A stretch of 26,374 nucleotides of DNA, taken from JBKXSZ01 sp047017005. Its GTDB lineage: Bacteria; Bacillota; Clostridia; TANB77; CAG-508. A program made the translations under genes and the position numbers. The number at the start of each line of letters is the position of its first letter. Position 1 is the stretch's first letter. The stretch spans positions 6,432 to 32,805 of the forward strand of contig JBKXSZ010000017.1 of NCBI GenBank assembly GCA_047017005.1. The letters are read 5' to 3'. The notes under the pieces are model-generated. The model was not told the origin of the DNA. It saw nothing but the letters and a program-made list of their open reading frames with translations, and ran no database searches. Of the stretch, positions 1 to 7,035 are shown one piece after another.

Positions 1-38
1 TTGTTTTTTTCATAAATCTTTTGTATAATTTGATACAT
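1..38 (-). CDS. UPF0236/ISLre2-family transposase, N-terminal fragment cut by the window edge
   Basis: This encodes MYQIIQKIYEKN and continues beyond the window. It is the same N-terminus as the complete transposase at 4668-6131, with the same GGAGG and 8-nt spacing upstream. Only about 12 residues are visible, so whether the outside part is intact cannot be judged. Confidence 0.75.
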   Translation of the reverse strand, partial: MYQIIQKIYEKN

Positions 39-148
39 AAGAGATACCTCCTTTTTGAATATTGTTTTGTTGATAAAATATTCTATCAAATTGGTATCTC
101 TTATTCAATTTTCTTATCAAATTTTCCCTACTAAAAGTTTATACTAAC
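1..148 (-). mobile_element. Partial ISLre2-type element (5' end only)
   Basis: Positions 1-148 match 6094-6241, the transposase start and outer end of the complete ISLre2-type element, with a single mismatch seen by eye. The copy carries the first codons of the transposase (ATG at 36-38, read on the minus strand), its GGAGG ribosome-binding site and the terminal inverted repeat at 127-148. The similarity stops exactly at 148, where unrelated sequence starts. The rest of the element lies outside the window. Confidence 0.85.
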
Positions 149-243
149 GATAGATTCTTTATTTTTTTTATTTTCTTCTTATATTATTTTTTATTTATTC
201 AATTCAAAGTTTATTTTAGTATCCTTTATCCACAGATTATAAA

Positions 244-267
244 CAAAAAGAACATCGTAAGATGTTC
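244..267 (-). terminator. Rho-independent terminator of the tRNA-Gly pair
   Basis: On the minus strand, GAACATC pairs with GATGTTC around a TTAC loop (250-267) and is followed by TTTTTG. It sits just downstream of the second tRNA in the direction of transcription. Confidence 0.8.
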
Positions 268-281
268 CTTCTTTGAATACT

Positions 282-355
282 TGGAGCAGGTAGTGGGAAT
301 CGAACCCACGTAGCTAGCTTGGAAGGCTAGGGTTCTACCATTGAACTACACCTGC
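282..355 (-). tRNA. tRNA-Gly (anticodon UCC)
   Basis: A 74-nt cloverleaf can be read on the minus strand. The 7-bp acceptor begins GCAGGTG and pairs with TACCTGC, with a G-T at the last pair. The anticodon stem CTAGC/GCTAG encloses the loop CTTCCAA, giving anticodon UCC. The T arm contains GGTTCGATTCC and the CCA end is encoded. It decodes GGA and GGG. It is identical to the neighbour at 378-451, and the two are separated by 22 nt, so they form a tandem pair transcribed from one promoter. Confidence 0.97.
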
Positions 356-377
356 ATTTTTCTTTTATTATCAAGGC

Positions 378-451
378 TGGAGCAGGTAGTGGGAATCGAA
401 CCCACGTAGCTAGCTTGGAAGGCTAGGGTTCTACCATTGAACTACACCTGC
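378..451 (-). tRNA. tRNA-Gly (anticodon UCC), second identical copy
   Basis: The 74-nt sequence is identical to the gene at 282-355, including the encoded CCA. The flanking sequence differs, so the duplication covers only the tRNA itself. It is the promoter-proximal member of the pair. Duplicate Gly(UCC) genes imply a good supply of the tRNA that reads GGA, the codon reached at each apparent +1 frameshift in this window. That link is inference. Confidence 0.97.
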
Positions 452-473
452 ACTTTTCTCCTGACAAGTATAA

Positions 474-502
474 ATTATAAAGGGTAAAATTAACTTTGTC
501 AA
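474..502 (-). promoter_or_regulatory. Consensus sigma-A promoter for the tRNA-Gly pair
   Basis: On the minus strand, TTGACA (497-502) and TATAAT (474-479) are separated by exactly 17 nt, a perfect vegetative promoter. It lies about 23 nt upstream of the first tRNA. Confidence 0.92.
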
Positions 503-524
503 TACTTTTTTAAAATTTTTCTCT

Positions 525-537
525 ATATTTATTAAGG
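525..537. repeat. 13-bp IS30 flanking repeat, copy 1
   Basis: The 13-mer ATATTTATTAAGG directly precedes the left inverted repeat of IS30-like element 1. The same 13-mer occurs at 2204-2216 (between the two elements) and 3862-3874 (after element 2). It is read as a target-site duplication or a shared preferred target. Confidence 0.85.
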
Positions 538-605
538 GGTGAATTGTAAAAGTAAAAGCAATTCTCAAATATATAAGTAGAAATTAGTCTTACACAAGTC
601 TTTAA

Positions 606-634
606 TGTACAACTTAACGCAATTTTAGTATAAT
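606..634 (+). promoter_or_regulatory. Probable promoter of IS30-like transposase 1
   Basis: TATAAT at 629-634 is preceded, 17 nt upstream, by the weak -35 TGTACA (606-611). A GCAATT motif like the one in the element ends (GCAATTTTA at 619-627) lies between the two boxes. Transposase binding there would repress its own promoter; that is inference. Confidence 0.55.
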
Positions 635-673
635 ATATATGCAAATGTTTTTGGTGGAAATGGAGTATTAGAT

Positions 674-1918
674 ATGATCGAAAAAGGGAAACAATTAACA
701 TTAAGCCAAAGAATTAAAATAGAAGAAATGTTGAACCAAAGATACAGAAAATTTGAAATTGCTAATGAATTAGATAAAAGCCAATCTACTATTGCAAGAG
801 AAATTAACAAACATAAAAAATTAAAACCTCATAATCCTTTAAACAATGATAATCTGTACAACTGTAAGTACTTCATTAACTGCAAAAAATGTACAGGAAA
901 ATGTAGAATATTTCAACCTATTCCTTGTAAAGATAGAGACAGGAATATTGGTGTTTGCAATAATTGTAATAAATTAAAATCTTGCAATTTAGATAAATAT
1001 TTCTACAAAGCTGAAGATGCACAAAAGAATTACGAATATACATTAAAAGATTCTAGACAAGGTGTTAATTTAAATACTTCCGAATTAATTGAATTAGCTC
1101 ATATCATCTGTCCTCTTGTTAAAAAAGGTCAATCTATTTATACAATCTTAAATAACCATCCTGAAATAAAATTATGCGAAAAAACAATATATAATTACAT
1201 AGAAATGGGATTATTTAAAGATTGGGATGTTACTAATTTAACACTTAAAAGAAAGGTTAGAAGGAAAGTGTCTAAAAAGAAGTTTAAAAAACGTAAGGAA
1301 CCAGAAAATTATGAAGGAAGAACATATACTGATTATCTCAATTACAAAATTCTTAATCCTAATGTTCCTACAACAGAAATGGATACTGTATACAACAATC
1401 AATCTGGTCCATATATTCAAACTTTCATATTTGAAAATACTTCATTTATGATTGGTATACTACACAAAGATAAAACAGCTGATTCTATGTCAAAAACTTT
1501 AAATGACTTTCAGGACAAACTATCTGATGAAGAGTATAGAAAACTATTTTCTCTTCTGCTAACAGATAGAGGTACTGAATTTGGCAAACCACAGCAATTT
1601 GAAATTAATATGGAAACAGGAGAAATTAGAAGTAAAATTTTCTATTGTGATCCAATGCAATCAAGTCAAAAGCCACATGTAGAGAATAATCATAACTTCA
1701 TAAGAGAAATTTTACCCAATGGACAAAACTGGAACAATTTAACACAGGATAAAGTAGATTTAATGTTCTCTCACATTAATTCAGTGCCTAGAGAATCTCT
1801 AGGCAACAAAACACCTTATGAGATATTTACATTTATTTATGGAAAGAAGTTAGCTGATAAATTAAATATACAGAAGATAGAAAAAGACGAGGTTACTACC
1901 ACTCCTCGACTTTTTTAA
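674..1918 (+). CDS. IS30-family DDE transposase, intact
   Basis: A 414-residue transposase that would cut and join the ends of the surrounding element. Residues 1-45 form a helix-turn-helix typical of IS30 proteins (start LTLSQRIKIEEML). A Cys-rich segment follows (C64, C70, C73, C77, C85, C95, C98, C104), probably a zinc-binding fold. The integrase-like catalytic core has D237 (in TEMDTVYN), D298 (in LLLTDRGTEF) and E337 (in KPHVENNHNFIREILP), and ends with the IS30-typical TPYEIF. GGAG lies 8 nt before the ATG. The protein is longer than classical IS30 (about 380 aa), mainly through the Cys-rich insert. All catalytic residues are present, so it may be active. Confidence 0.92.
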   Translation: MIEKGKQLTLSQRIKIEEMLNQRYRKFEIANELDKSQSTIAREINKHKKLKPHNPLNNDNLYNCKYFINCKKCTGKCRIFQPIPCKDRDRNIGVCNNCNKLKSCNLDKYFYKAEDAQKNYEYTLKDSRQGVNLNTSELIELAHIICPLVKKGQSIYTILNNHPEIKLCEKTIYNYIEMGLFKDWDVTNLTLKRKVRRKVSKKKFKKRKEPENYEGRTYTDYLNYKILNPNVPTTEMDTVYNNQSGPYIQTFIFENTSFMIGILHKDKTADSMSKTLNDFQDKLSDEEYRKLFSLLLTDRGTEFGKPQQFEINMETGEIRSKIFYCDPMQSSQKPHVENNHNFIREILPNGQNWNNLTQDKVDLMFSHINSVPRESLGNKTPYEIFTFIYGKKLADKLNIQKIEKDEVTTTPRLF

Positions 1919-2105
1919 ACAACTAACATTAAAAATTAAATATTAGATTAATTTTAAACCAAAAAACATTTGTATAATTAAATATTTTACAAACTAGAGT
2001 CAAATAGCTTTTACTTTTACTCTAAAAAAATTAAATGCAATTTGGCTTGTTTGTTATGCAAATTTTTTTGAATTTATACTTTAATTTTACAGAATAAACT
2101 AGAAA

Positions 2106-2137
2106 AAAGCAATACTTTAAGATAAAAATATTGCTTT
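2106..2137. repeat. Hairpin in the 3' part of IS30-like element 1
   Basis: AAAGCAATA (2106-2114) pairs with TATTGCTTT (2129-2137). The same position in element 2 is a perfect 30-bp palindrome (3764-3793). No U-tract follows, so it is not a standard terminator. The GCAAT cores resemble the motif repeated at the element ends. Confidence 0.7.
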
Positions 2138-2203
2138 CAAACTGCATTTAATCGTACAAATTGCATTTACTTTACAGAATTGCTTTTAACTTTTCACTTG
2201 ACG

Positions 2204-2216
2204 ATATTTATTAAGG
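2204..2216. repeat. 13-bp IS30 flanking repeat, copy 2 (junction)
   Basis: ATATTTATTAAGG is the only sequence between the right end of element 1 (2203) and the left end of element 2 (2217). Confidence 0.85.
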
Positions 2217-2350
2217 GGTGAATTGTAAAAGTAAAAGCAATTATGAGAAAAGATACTTGAAATAAGTCTTTCAATATATTCTTAATGTTAGATTAAATGC
2301 AATTCATGATATAATATAGTTGTAAGTGCTTTTGGTAGAAAAGAGGATTT

Positions 2351-3597
2351 ATGAACACTTTTAACAACAAACATCTTACCTATGAAGAAAGATGCAAAAT
2401 TGAAGAATGTATCAATAAAGGTTTTAGAAAATACCAGATAGCTAGTGAACTAAACAAAAGTCAATCTACTATCTTAAGAGAAATACGAAATAACAGAGTA
2501 TTAAAGCCTAGAAAGATTTTTAATGAAAACCCTTTTAATTGTATTTATCTAAAAGATTGCAAAGTCTGCACTGGTAAATGTAAATATTATCAAACTCAAA
2601 AATGTAATCGCAGAGATAAATTTATTGGTGCCTGCAACAATTGCCCTGAAATCAAAAAATGTAAATTGAATCAATATTTCTACAAAGCTAAATTTGCTCA
2701 AGATAAATACAGGGAAACTTTGGTAGACTCAAGACAAGGCGTTAATTTAAATACAACTGAATTGTTTGAAATGGCACATATCATTTGTCCTTTAATTGAT
2801 AAAGGTCAATCAATTTACACAATATTAAATAATCATCCAGAGTTGAAAATAAGTGCAAAACTTTGTATACTTACATAGAAATGGGATTGTTTAAAGACTG
2901 GGGTATTACCAATTTTTCATTAAAACGAAAAGTTAAAAGAAAAATTAGAAATAAGAAACTTAAGAAAAGAAGTGAGCCCGCTAATTACACTGGAAGAAAA
3001 TACGAGGATTATCTACTATTCAAAGAAGAAAATCCTGATATTCCAACCACTGAGATGGACACTGTCTACAATAACCAATCTGGTCCATACCTTCAAACTT
3101 TTATCTTTGAAAATACTTCTTTGATGATAGGATTGTTACATACTGAAAAAACTGCTGATTCAATGTCTAAAGCATTAGACTTAATTCAAGATAAACTAAC
3201 AGAAGAAGAATATCAAAAACTTTTCTCTCTACTTTTAACAGATAGAGGAACTGAATTTGCAAAACCAATTCAATTTGAAGTAAACATTGATACTGGTGAA
3301 ATCAGAAGCAAAATCTTTTATTGTGATGCACAAATGCCAAGCCAAAAGCCACATGTTGAAAACAATCATAATTTCATAAGAGAGATACTTCCTAACGGAC
3401 AGAGTTGGACAAGCTTAACACAAAATAAAGTTGATTTAATGTTTTCTCATATTAATTCAACGCCAAGAAAATCTCTTGGTGGAAAGACACCTTATGAAGT
3501 ATTCGCATTTTTGTATGGTGAAAATATTCTAAAGAAATTAAATATACAGAAGATAGCAAAAGACGAGGTAAACACCACTCCTCGCCTTTTGAAATAA
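2351..3597 (+). pseudogene. IS30-family transposase interrupted by a one-base deletion
   Basis: Two overlapping frames (2351-2878 and 2863-3597) together cover the whole transposase found intact at 674-1918. Around 2859-2863 the run reads GCAAAACTTTG. One extra A would restore the continuous NNHPELKISAKTLYTYIEMGLF-like segment that corresponds to the intact copy. Catalytic residues survive in the second part (TEMDTVYN, LLTDRGTEF, KPHVENNHNF), and the helix-turn-helix and Cys-rich region are in the first. A loss within an A run suggests decay or a homopolymer sequencing error. Programmed frameshifting is less likely because the intact copy has no overlap of frames here. Neither half alone should be catalytic and correctly targeted. 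Confidence 0.88.
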
Positions 3598-3763
3598 CAT
3601 CTTATAAATAATTTTTAAATCCAAAGGCACTTACATAACTAAATATACAAAATAGGCAAAATTGAATTTAGTCTCTCACAAAAAAATTCAAATTTGATTT
3701 TGCTTGTTTGCTATGCAAATTTTCTCCTGAATTTAACTTAATTTTACACTAATTTAAGCATAA

Positions 3764-3793
3764 AAGCAATATTTTGATATCAAAATATTGCTT
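3764..3793. repeat. Perfect 30-bp palindrome in IS30-like element 2
   Basis: The inner half-site is AGCAATATTTTGAT followed immediately by its reverse complement, and the outermost base also pairs. Element 1 has a related imperfect hairpin at 2106-2137. It lies between the transposase stop and the right inverted repeat. It could be a protein-binding site or block readthrough, but there is no U-tract. Confidence 0.85.
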
Positions 3794-3861
3794 AAAAATT
3801 GCACTTTATGGGTAAATTGCATTTACTTTTTAAAAATTGCATTTTACTTTTACAATTCACC

Positions 3862-3874
3862 ATATTTATTAAGG
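3862..3874. repeat. 13-bp IS30 flanking repeat, copy 3
   Basis: ATATTTATTAAGG follows the right inverted repeat of element 2 and leads straight into the terminator of the unknown gene at 3926-4387. The pre-insertion locus therefore probably had this 13-mer once, between that terminator and the tRNA promoter region. Confidence 0.85.
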
Positions 3875-3904
3875 CAAAAAAATAATAGCCCTTTAAATGG
3901 CTAT
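3875..3904 (-). terminator. Terminator of the unknown gene at 3926-4387
   Basis: On the minus strand, ATAGCC (3899-3904) and GGCTAT (3885-3890) form a stem followed by ATTATTTTTTTG. It lies 22 nt past the stop codon. The IS30 pair inserted immediately beyond it and left it intact. Confidence 0.75.
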
Positions 3905-3925
3905 CATTTTTAATTTTAGTGCGCA

Positions 3926-4387
3926 TTAATCGAATACATTTAGAGTTATGTTTGTTGCATAATTTTTTTCATCTATTCGATATTTCTTTTCTTTTTCAAT
4001 AATATATGTTTTTTCCATATTATTAAAAAATCTTCTTTTTTTAGTTAGACTATAGCTTCCCCATATTCGCATATTGGAATCTGTTGGAATACAAAGACGT
4101 GCATTTTCAATATATGGTTTTTCTTCACCTTCATATTCATAATTCACATTTAAATCCAATTTCTCTTTAAAGCCTTTTGGGACTATTTGGGCAGAAATAA
4201 ATAAAGAACAAGCTTCTTTTCTCTCTTTATTCTTCCTATTTTCTCGTAGTTCTCCTTCTATCCAAAACTCGTCCTTATGGGTATGTCTCCATATACATTC
4301 TTCGCCCCAAAACACTTTAGAGGTAACTATTTGATTTGATTCATTTACCACATCATAACTTAAAGCACACCGAATTTTCTTTTCCAT
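3926..4387 (-). CDS. Unknown protein, 153 aa
   Basis: I do not recognise a family. The protein is soluble, with no signal peptide or membrane segment, rich in charged and aromatic residues and in beta-type segments (for example ALSYDVVNES near the N-terminus and KTYIIEKEKKYRID near the C-terminus). It has two Trp-containing stretches (FWGEECIWRHTHKDEFW at about 26-42; RIWGSYS further on). The start is supported by AAAGGAGG 8-9 nt upstream. It has its own extended -10 promoter and its own terminator, so it is a single-gene unit between IS elements. Codon 6 is CGG, which here must be read as Arg because a +1 shift would hit a stop at once. Confidence 0.7.
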   Translation of the reverse strand: MEKKIRCALSYDVVNESNQIVTSKVFWGEECIWRHTHKDEFWIEGELRENRKNKERKEACSLFISAQIVPKGFKEKLDLNVNYEYEGEEKPYIENARLCIPTDSNMRIWGSYSLTKKRRFFNNMEKTYIIEKEKKYRIDEKNYATNITLNVFD

Positions 4388-4441
4388 TTTTCTTTCCTCC
4401 TTTAATTAAATGGTGAAAATGTCTACCTAAAATTCTTATTT

Positions 4442-4450
4442 ATTATATCA
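4442..4450 (-). promoter_or_regulatory. Extended -10 promoter for the unknown gene at 3926-4387
   Basis: On the minus strand the sequence reads TGATATAAT, a TG-N-TATAAT extended -10 box, about 55 nt before the start codon. No good -35 box is seen at 17 nt. Confidence 0.55.
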
Positions 4451-4477
4451 CTTTTTCATCAATATTCCTAGTCTCTT

Positions 4478-4487
4478 ACTTAATTAA
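4478..4487. repeat. 10-bp target duplication, left copy
   Basis: ACTTAATTAA directly precedes the left inverted repeat of the ISLre2-type element and recurs exactly at 6242-6251 after its right end. Confidence 0.85.
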
Positions 4488-6241
4488 GATAGCATAAATT
4501 TTTAGTAGGATTTATCTTCATTAAAATCTTGAACTAACTTTGTTTCTTGATTTTCGAGATTCCTATTTGATTTTATATTTTTATCTTTATTTTTCTATAT
4601 TTTTAGGTTCACTTAATAAACCTATTCATAGGCTATTTTTATCATATTCTTATTTATTTTTCAATACTTACACTGCATTCCCATACCAAATATTTTTCAA
4701 TTCATAATACAACTCGTCTCTTGCTTTTGATATCGGTATCTTTACTCCTGTTGTTCCAAATATTTTTTTATTTGCTTTTTTTCTTATCCTTTTTTCTAAT
4801 TTTTCTATTTTCTTTTCTCTTTTTTCTACTGTTGATATATCTATTATTTTTTGGTAGATATCCCCTTTATTTTGTGTAAATGCTCTTAATTGGCTCATTT
4901 CATCTATTCCATTTTCACTCCATACCTTTGCATCTGTACTTAATCTTTCTGATAATGTATGATGTACTTGCCCTTCTTGGCAACATCCTGTTAATTTATC
5001 TTTGTATCTATCATGTGCCTCTATTCCGTCCCATTGATTCATTAGATATGTTTTTGTCTCTTTTACTTTCTTTAGTCTATTTTCTAATCTTTTTGTATCT
5101 CTTCCTAATCCTTCATCTTCTTTTATCTCTTGTTCTACTTTTTTTATTGCTTCATTCATTATATTTTCTGTACTTATCGGGTCATATTGGTCTATTGCTT
5201 CTTTTAATTTTGTTTTTAAATATTCATCGTAATTTAAATGGTTTATATATTTTTCTAAATGAAACGTATCTAGCACAAATACTGATTTTCCTATCCATTC
5301 TGTTCCTGATTTTATATATGATGCTCCATCTCCCATAACAAATACTGTCTCTATTTCTTCTTTTTTATATGTACATTCTATGTAGTACGCTACATCTTCC
5401 CACATTTCTTGGGTATCTTTGTATAGCCCTGAAAACGTGAATTTATCTACTAATTCTTTTCTTACTTGTTTTACTTCTGGTATTCTTTCTGGTTTCGTTA
5501 ATGTCCTTTTTCGTGTATATATTGTTATTATTTTTGATATTGTACAACCCTTTTTATTTCTTTCTTTAACATGATCTTCGTCAACTTGTATGTATATATT
5601 TTTTGACCTTATTTTATCTTCTTCTTTTCGTTCTTCTATTTCCATTTTCCATTCATTTTTTCTTACATTTTTCATCACTGTCGTTGCACTTATTTCCATT
5701 TCTGGTACAACTAATTTTCCGGCTTTACTATATGATTGTTCACTTGCTTTGTGAATTAATTCTGCTTTTACCTTTTTATCTATTCTTTCTCCCTTATCTA
5801 TACCTAATATCTTATCTGTTAAACATACATTTTCTCCTGTTTCATTATCTTTGTAATATCTTCTTTCAAACTTTGCTTTTCCATTTTTCGTTATTAAACT
5901 TTTTTCTGCAAATCTTACTGCTTCATATTCACTTTGTCTCTTAGAATCTTCAAATACTAAATTTTCTATTTGTGTTACAATTTCTGAAAAAAGTTCTTTT
6001 CCCAAAATATCGGTAAAGTCTTTGATTGCACTAGTTAAGGAACTTACATCTTCTCCATTTAAAACTTTTTTTACACCTTCTTTTAAAATTTTATTGTTTT
6101 TTTCATAAATCTTTTGTATAATTTGATACATAAGAGATACCTCCTTTTTGAATATTGTTTTGTTGATAAAATATTCTATCAAATTGGTATCTCTTATTCA
6201 ATTTTTTTATCAAATTTTCCCTACTAAAAGTTTATACTAAC
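4488..6241 (-). mobile_element. Complete ISLre2-type element (1754 bp)
   Basis: The terminal inverted repeats are 4488-4509 and 6220-6241, matching at 19 of 22 positions with the core TTTTAGTAGG. They are bounded by 10-bp direct repeats (4478-4487, 6242-6251). The one gene inside is an intact UPF0236-type transposase on the minus strand. The clean target duplication and the near-identity to the partial copy at 1-148 indicate recent transposition. The 180 nt left of the gene (4488-4667) hold no further gene that I can see. Confidence 0.9.
4668..6131 (-). CDS. UPF0236/ISLre2-family transposase, intact
   Basis: A 487-residue protein of the UPF0236 family, which is the transposase of ISLre2-type elements. 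The start at 6131 (MYQIIQKIYEKN) is chosen over the longer frame from 6182 because GGAGG lies 8 nt upstream of it. Features in order: a Lys/Glu-rich N-terminal region with ERRYYKDN (about residues 92-100); the conserved IYIQVDEDHV with acidic residues; VFVMGDGASYIKSG and FVLDTFHLEKYINH, candidate positions for catalytic acidic residues; a Cys pair in TGCCQEGQVHHTLSERLS near residue 390; and a basic C-terminus. The length agrees with the family and nothing is missing. Exact catalytic residues are not certain from sequence alone. Confidence 0.9.
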   Translation of the reverse strand: MYQIIQKIYEKNNKILKEGVKKVLNGEDVSSLTSAIKDFTDILGKELFSEIVTQIENLVFEDSKRQSEYEAVRFAEKSLITKNGKAKFERRYYKDNETGENVCLTDKILGIDKGERIDKKVKAELIHKASEQSYSKAGKLVVPEMEISATTVMKNVRKNEWKMEIEERKEEDKIRSKNIYIQVDEDHVKERNKKGCTISKIITIYTRKRTLTKPERIPEVKQVRKELVDKFTFSGLYKDTQEMWEDVAYYIECTYKKEEIETVFVMGDGASYIKSGTEWIGKSVFVLDTFHLEKYINHLNYDEYLKTKLKEAIDQYDPISTENIMNEAIKKVEQEIKEDEGLGRDTKRLENRLKKVKETKTYLMNQWDGIEAHDRYKDKLTGCCQEGQVHHTLSERLSTDAKVWSENGIDEMSQLRAFTQNKGDIYQKIIDISTVEKREKKIEKLEKRIRKKANKKIFGTTGVKIPISKARDELYYELKNIWYGNAV

Positions 6242-6251
6242 ACTTAATTAA
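6242..6251. repeat. 10-bp target duplication, right copy
   Basis: An exact copy of ACTTAATTAA at 4478-4487, directly after the right inverted repeat. The following sequence to 6493 is a 240-bp A+T-rich non-coding stretch in which I see no gene or RNA. Confidence 0.85.
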
Positions 6252-6493
6252 AGTAAAAATGTCTCGTGCTATTAAGATAACCTTTTCTTGCTTAACTTTA
6301 TCCAATTCATTACTTTTCTTCTATTGTCTTATGTTTAATTATTTATTTACAAAAACTTTTTCAATAATTTTTTATAATTTAAATATCATTTCTTCTTAAA
6401 AAACTTTCTTATATTCTATTTTTTCTTATAATATTTTTACTATATTTTTCTTTTTTATTCTTTAAAAATCTTTGAATTTATTGTCACTTTTTG

Positions 6494-6522
6494 TTTACAA
6501 ATTTATTCGATTAAGATACAAT
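6494..6522 (+). promoter_or_regulatory. Promoter of the tsaE-tsaB-rimI operon
   Basis: TTTACA (6494-6499) and TACAAT (6517-6522) with a 17-nt spacer, about 49 nt before the tsaE start. It lies only about 240 bp from the ISLre2-type element, which did not disrupt it. Confidence 0.75.
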
Positions 6523-6570
6523 AAACTAATAATGAATGAAGGAAATTTTTAAGACAGAAAAGAGGAAATT

Positions 6571-7021
6571 ATGCATCAATTTATATCAAAATCTGAAAAC
6601 GAAACTATTGCTTTTGCAGAAAAATTAGCAACCAAATTAGATACGGGTGATGTTGTTGTTCTAAATGGTGAATTAGGTAGCCGGAAAAACTAAATTTGTA
6701 CAAGGTATCCTAACCTATTTCGGCTTAGAAAAAGAAATCTCTAGTCCCACCTTCACTATTGTAAATGAACACCATGCAAATGGAAAAAACATCTATCATT
6801 TTGATGTCTATCGACTAGAAGATTCCGATGAATTTTATGCAATAGGTGGAGAAGAATATTTTAAAAATGGAATTTGCTTAATCGAATGGGGACAAATTAT
6901 ACAAGATGTTCTTCCAAAAGAATATATTCAAATTGATTTTAAAAAATCAGAAGAAGATGAAGATACAAGAATTTTAACTATCACTACTTATGGTGATAAA
7001 TATATACATTTATTGAAATAA
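6571..7021 (+). CDS. tsaE: TsaE, tRNA t6A synthesis ATPase, with an apparent +1 frameshift in the P-loop
   Basis: TsaE is the ATPase that, with TsaB and TsaD, makes N6-threonylcarbamoyl-adenosine at position 37 of ANN-decoding tRNAs; it is essential in most bacteria. The first frame (6571-6693) gives an N-terminus ending GDVVVLNGELGSRKN and a stop. The second frame, from GGA at 6683, continues GKTKFVQGILTYFGLE, then SSPTFTIVNEH, FDVYRLED and LIEWGQII, all standard TsaE motifs. The span of 451 nt is three times 150 plus one. Skipping one base gives GELGSGKT, a perfect Walker A, and a normal 149-aa protein. The zero-frame codon at the break (6682-6684) is CGG. Either the sequence has an extra base (an extra A giving GAGKT is equally possible) or the frame is recoded. 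AGAGGA lies upstream. Confidence 0.9.
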
Positions 7022-7035
7022 AGGAGTTTTATATA

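Larger units (their letters stand above)
538..2203 (+). mobile_element. IS30-like element 1 (1666 bp)
   Basis: The left inverted repeat 538-563 begins GGTGAATTGTAAAAG. The right one, 2178-2203, matches it at 19 of 26 positions in reverse complement. Exact 13-bp repeats flank the element. It contains one intact transposase gene, internal inverted arms on both sides of that gene (642-654 and 1959-1972), a hairpin (2106-2137) and GCATTTA/GCAATT repeats near the right end. Its transposase is clearly related to, but divergent from, that of element 2, so the two are not a recent duplication. Confidence 0.88.
2217..3861 (+). mobile_element. IS30-like element 2 (1645 bp), transposase frameshifted
   Basis: The left inverted repeat is 2217-2242 and the right one 3835-3861. 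They differ by a single indel in about 26 bp. Flanking 13-bp repeats lie at 2204-2216 and 3862-3874. The plan matches element 1: promoter-proximal inverted arm, transposase, complementary arm after the stop, palindrome, then three ATTGCA-type repeats. The ends are better preserved than those of element 1 but the coding frame is broken. Confidence 0.88.

Noticed and set aside
2351..3597. Programmed frameshifting in IS30-like transposase 2
   Set aside because: The intact sister gene at 674-1918 has one continuous frame, and the break is a single lost A in an A run. Decay or homopolymer error is simpler.
4880..5944. Long Leu/Phe-rich plus-strand frames over the ISLre2 transposase
   Set aside because: They are mirror frames of the Lys/Glu-rich transposase on the other strand and lack ribosome-binding sites.
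1..6251. Functional composite transposon bounded by two ISLre2-type copies
   Set aside because: The right copy has its own 10-bp target duplication on both sides, showing independent insertion. The left copy is cut by the window edge.
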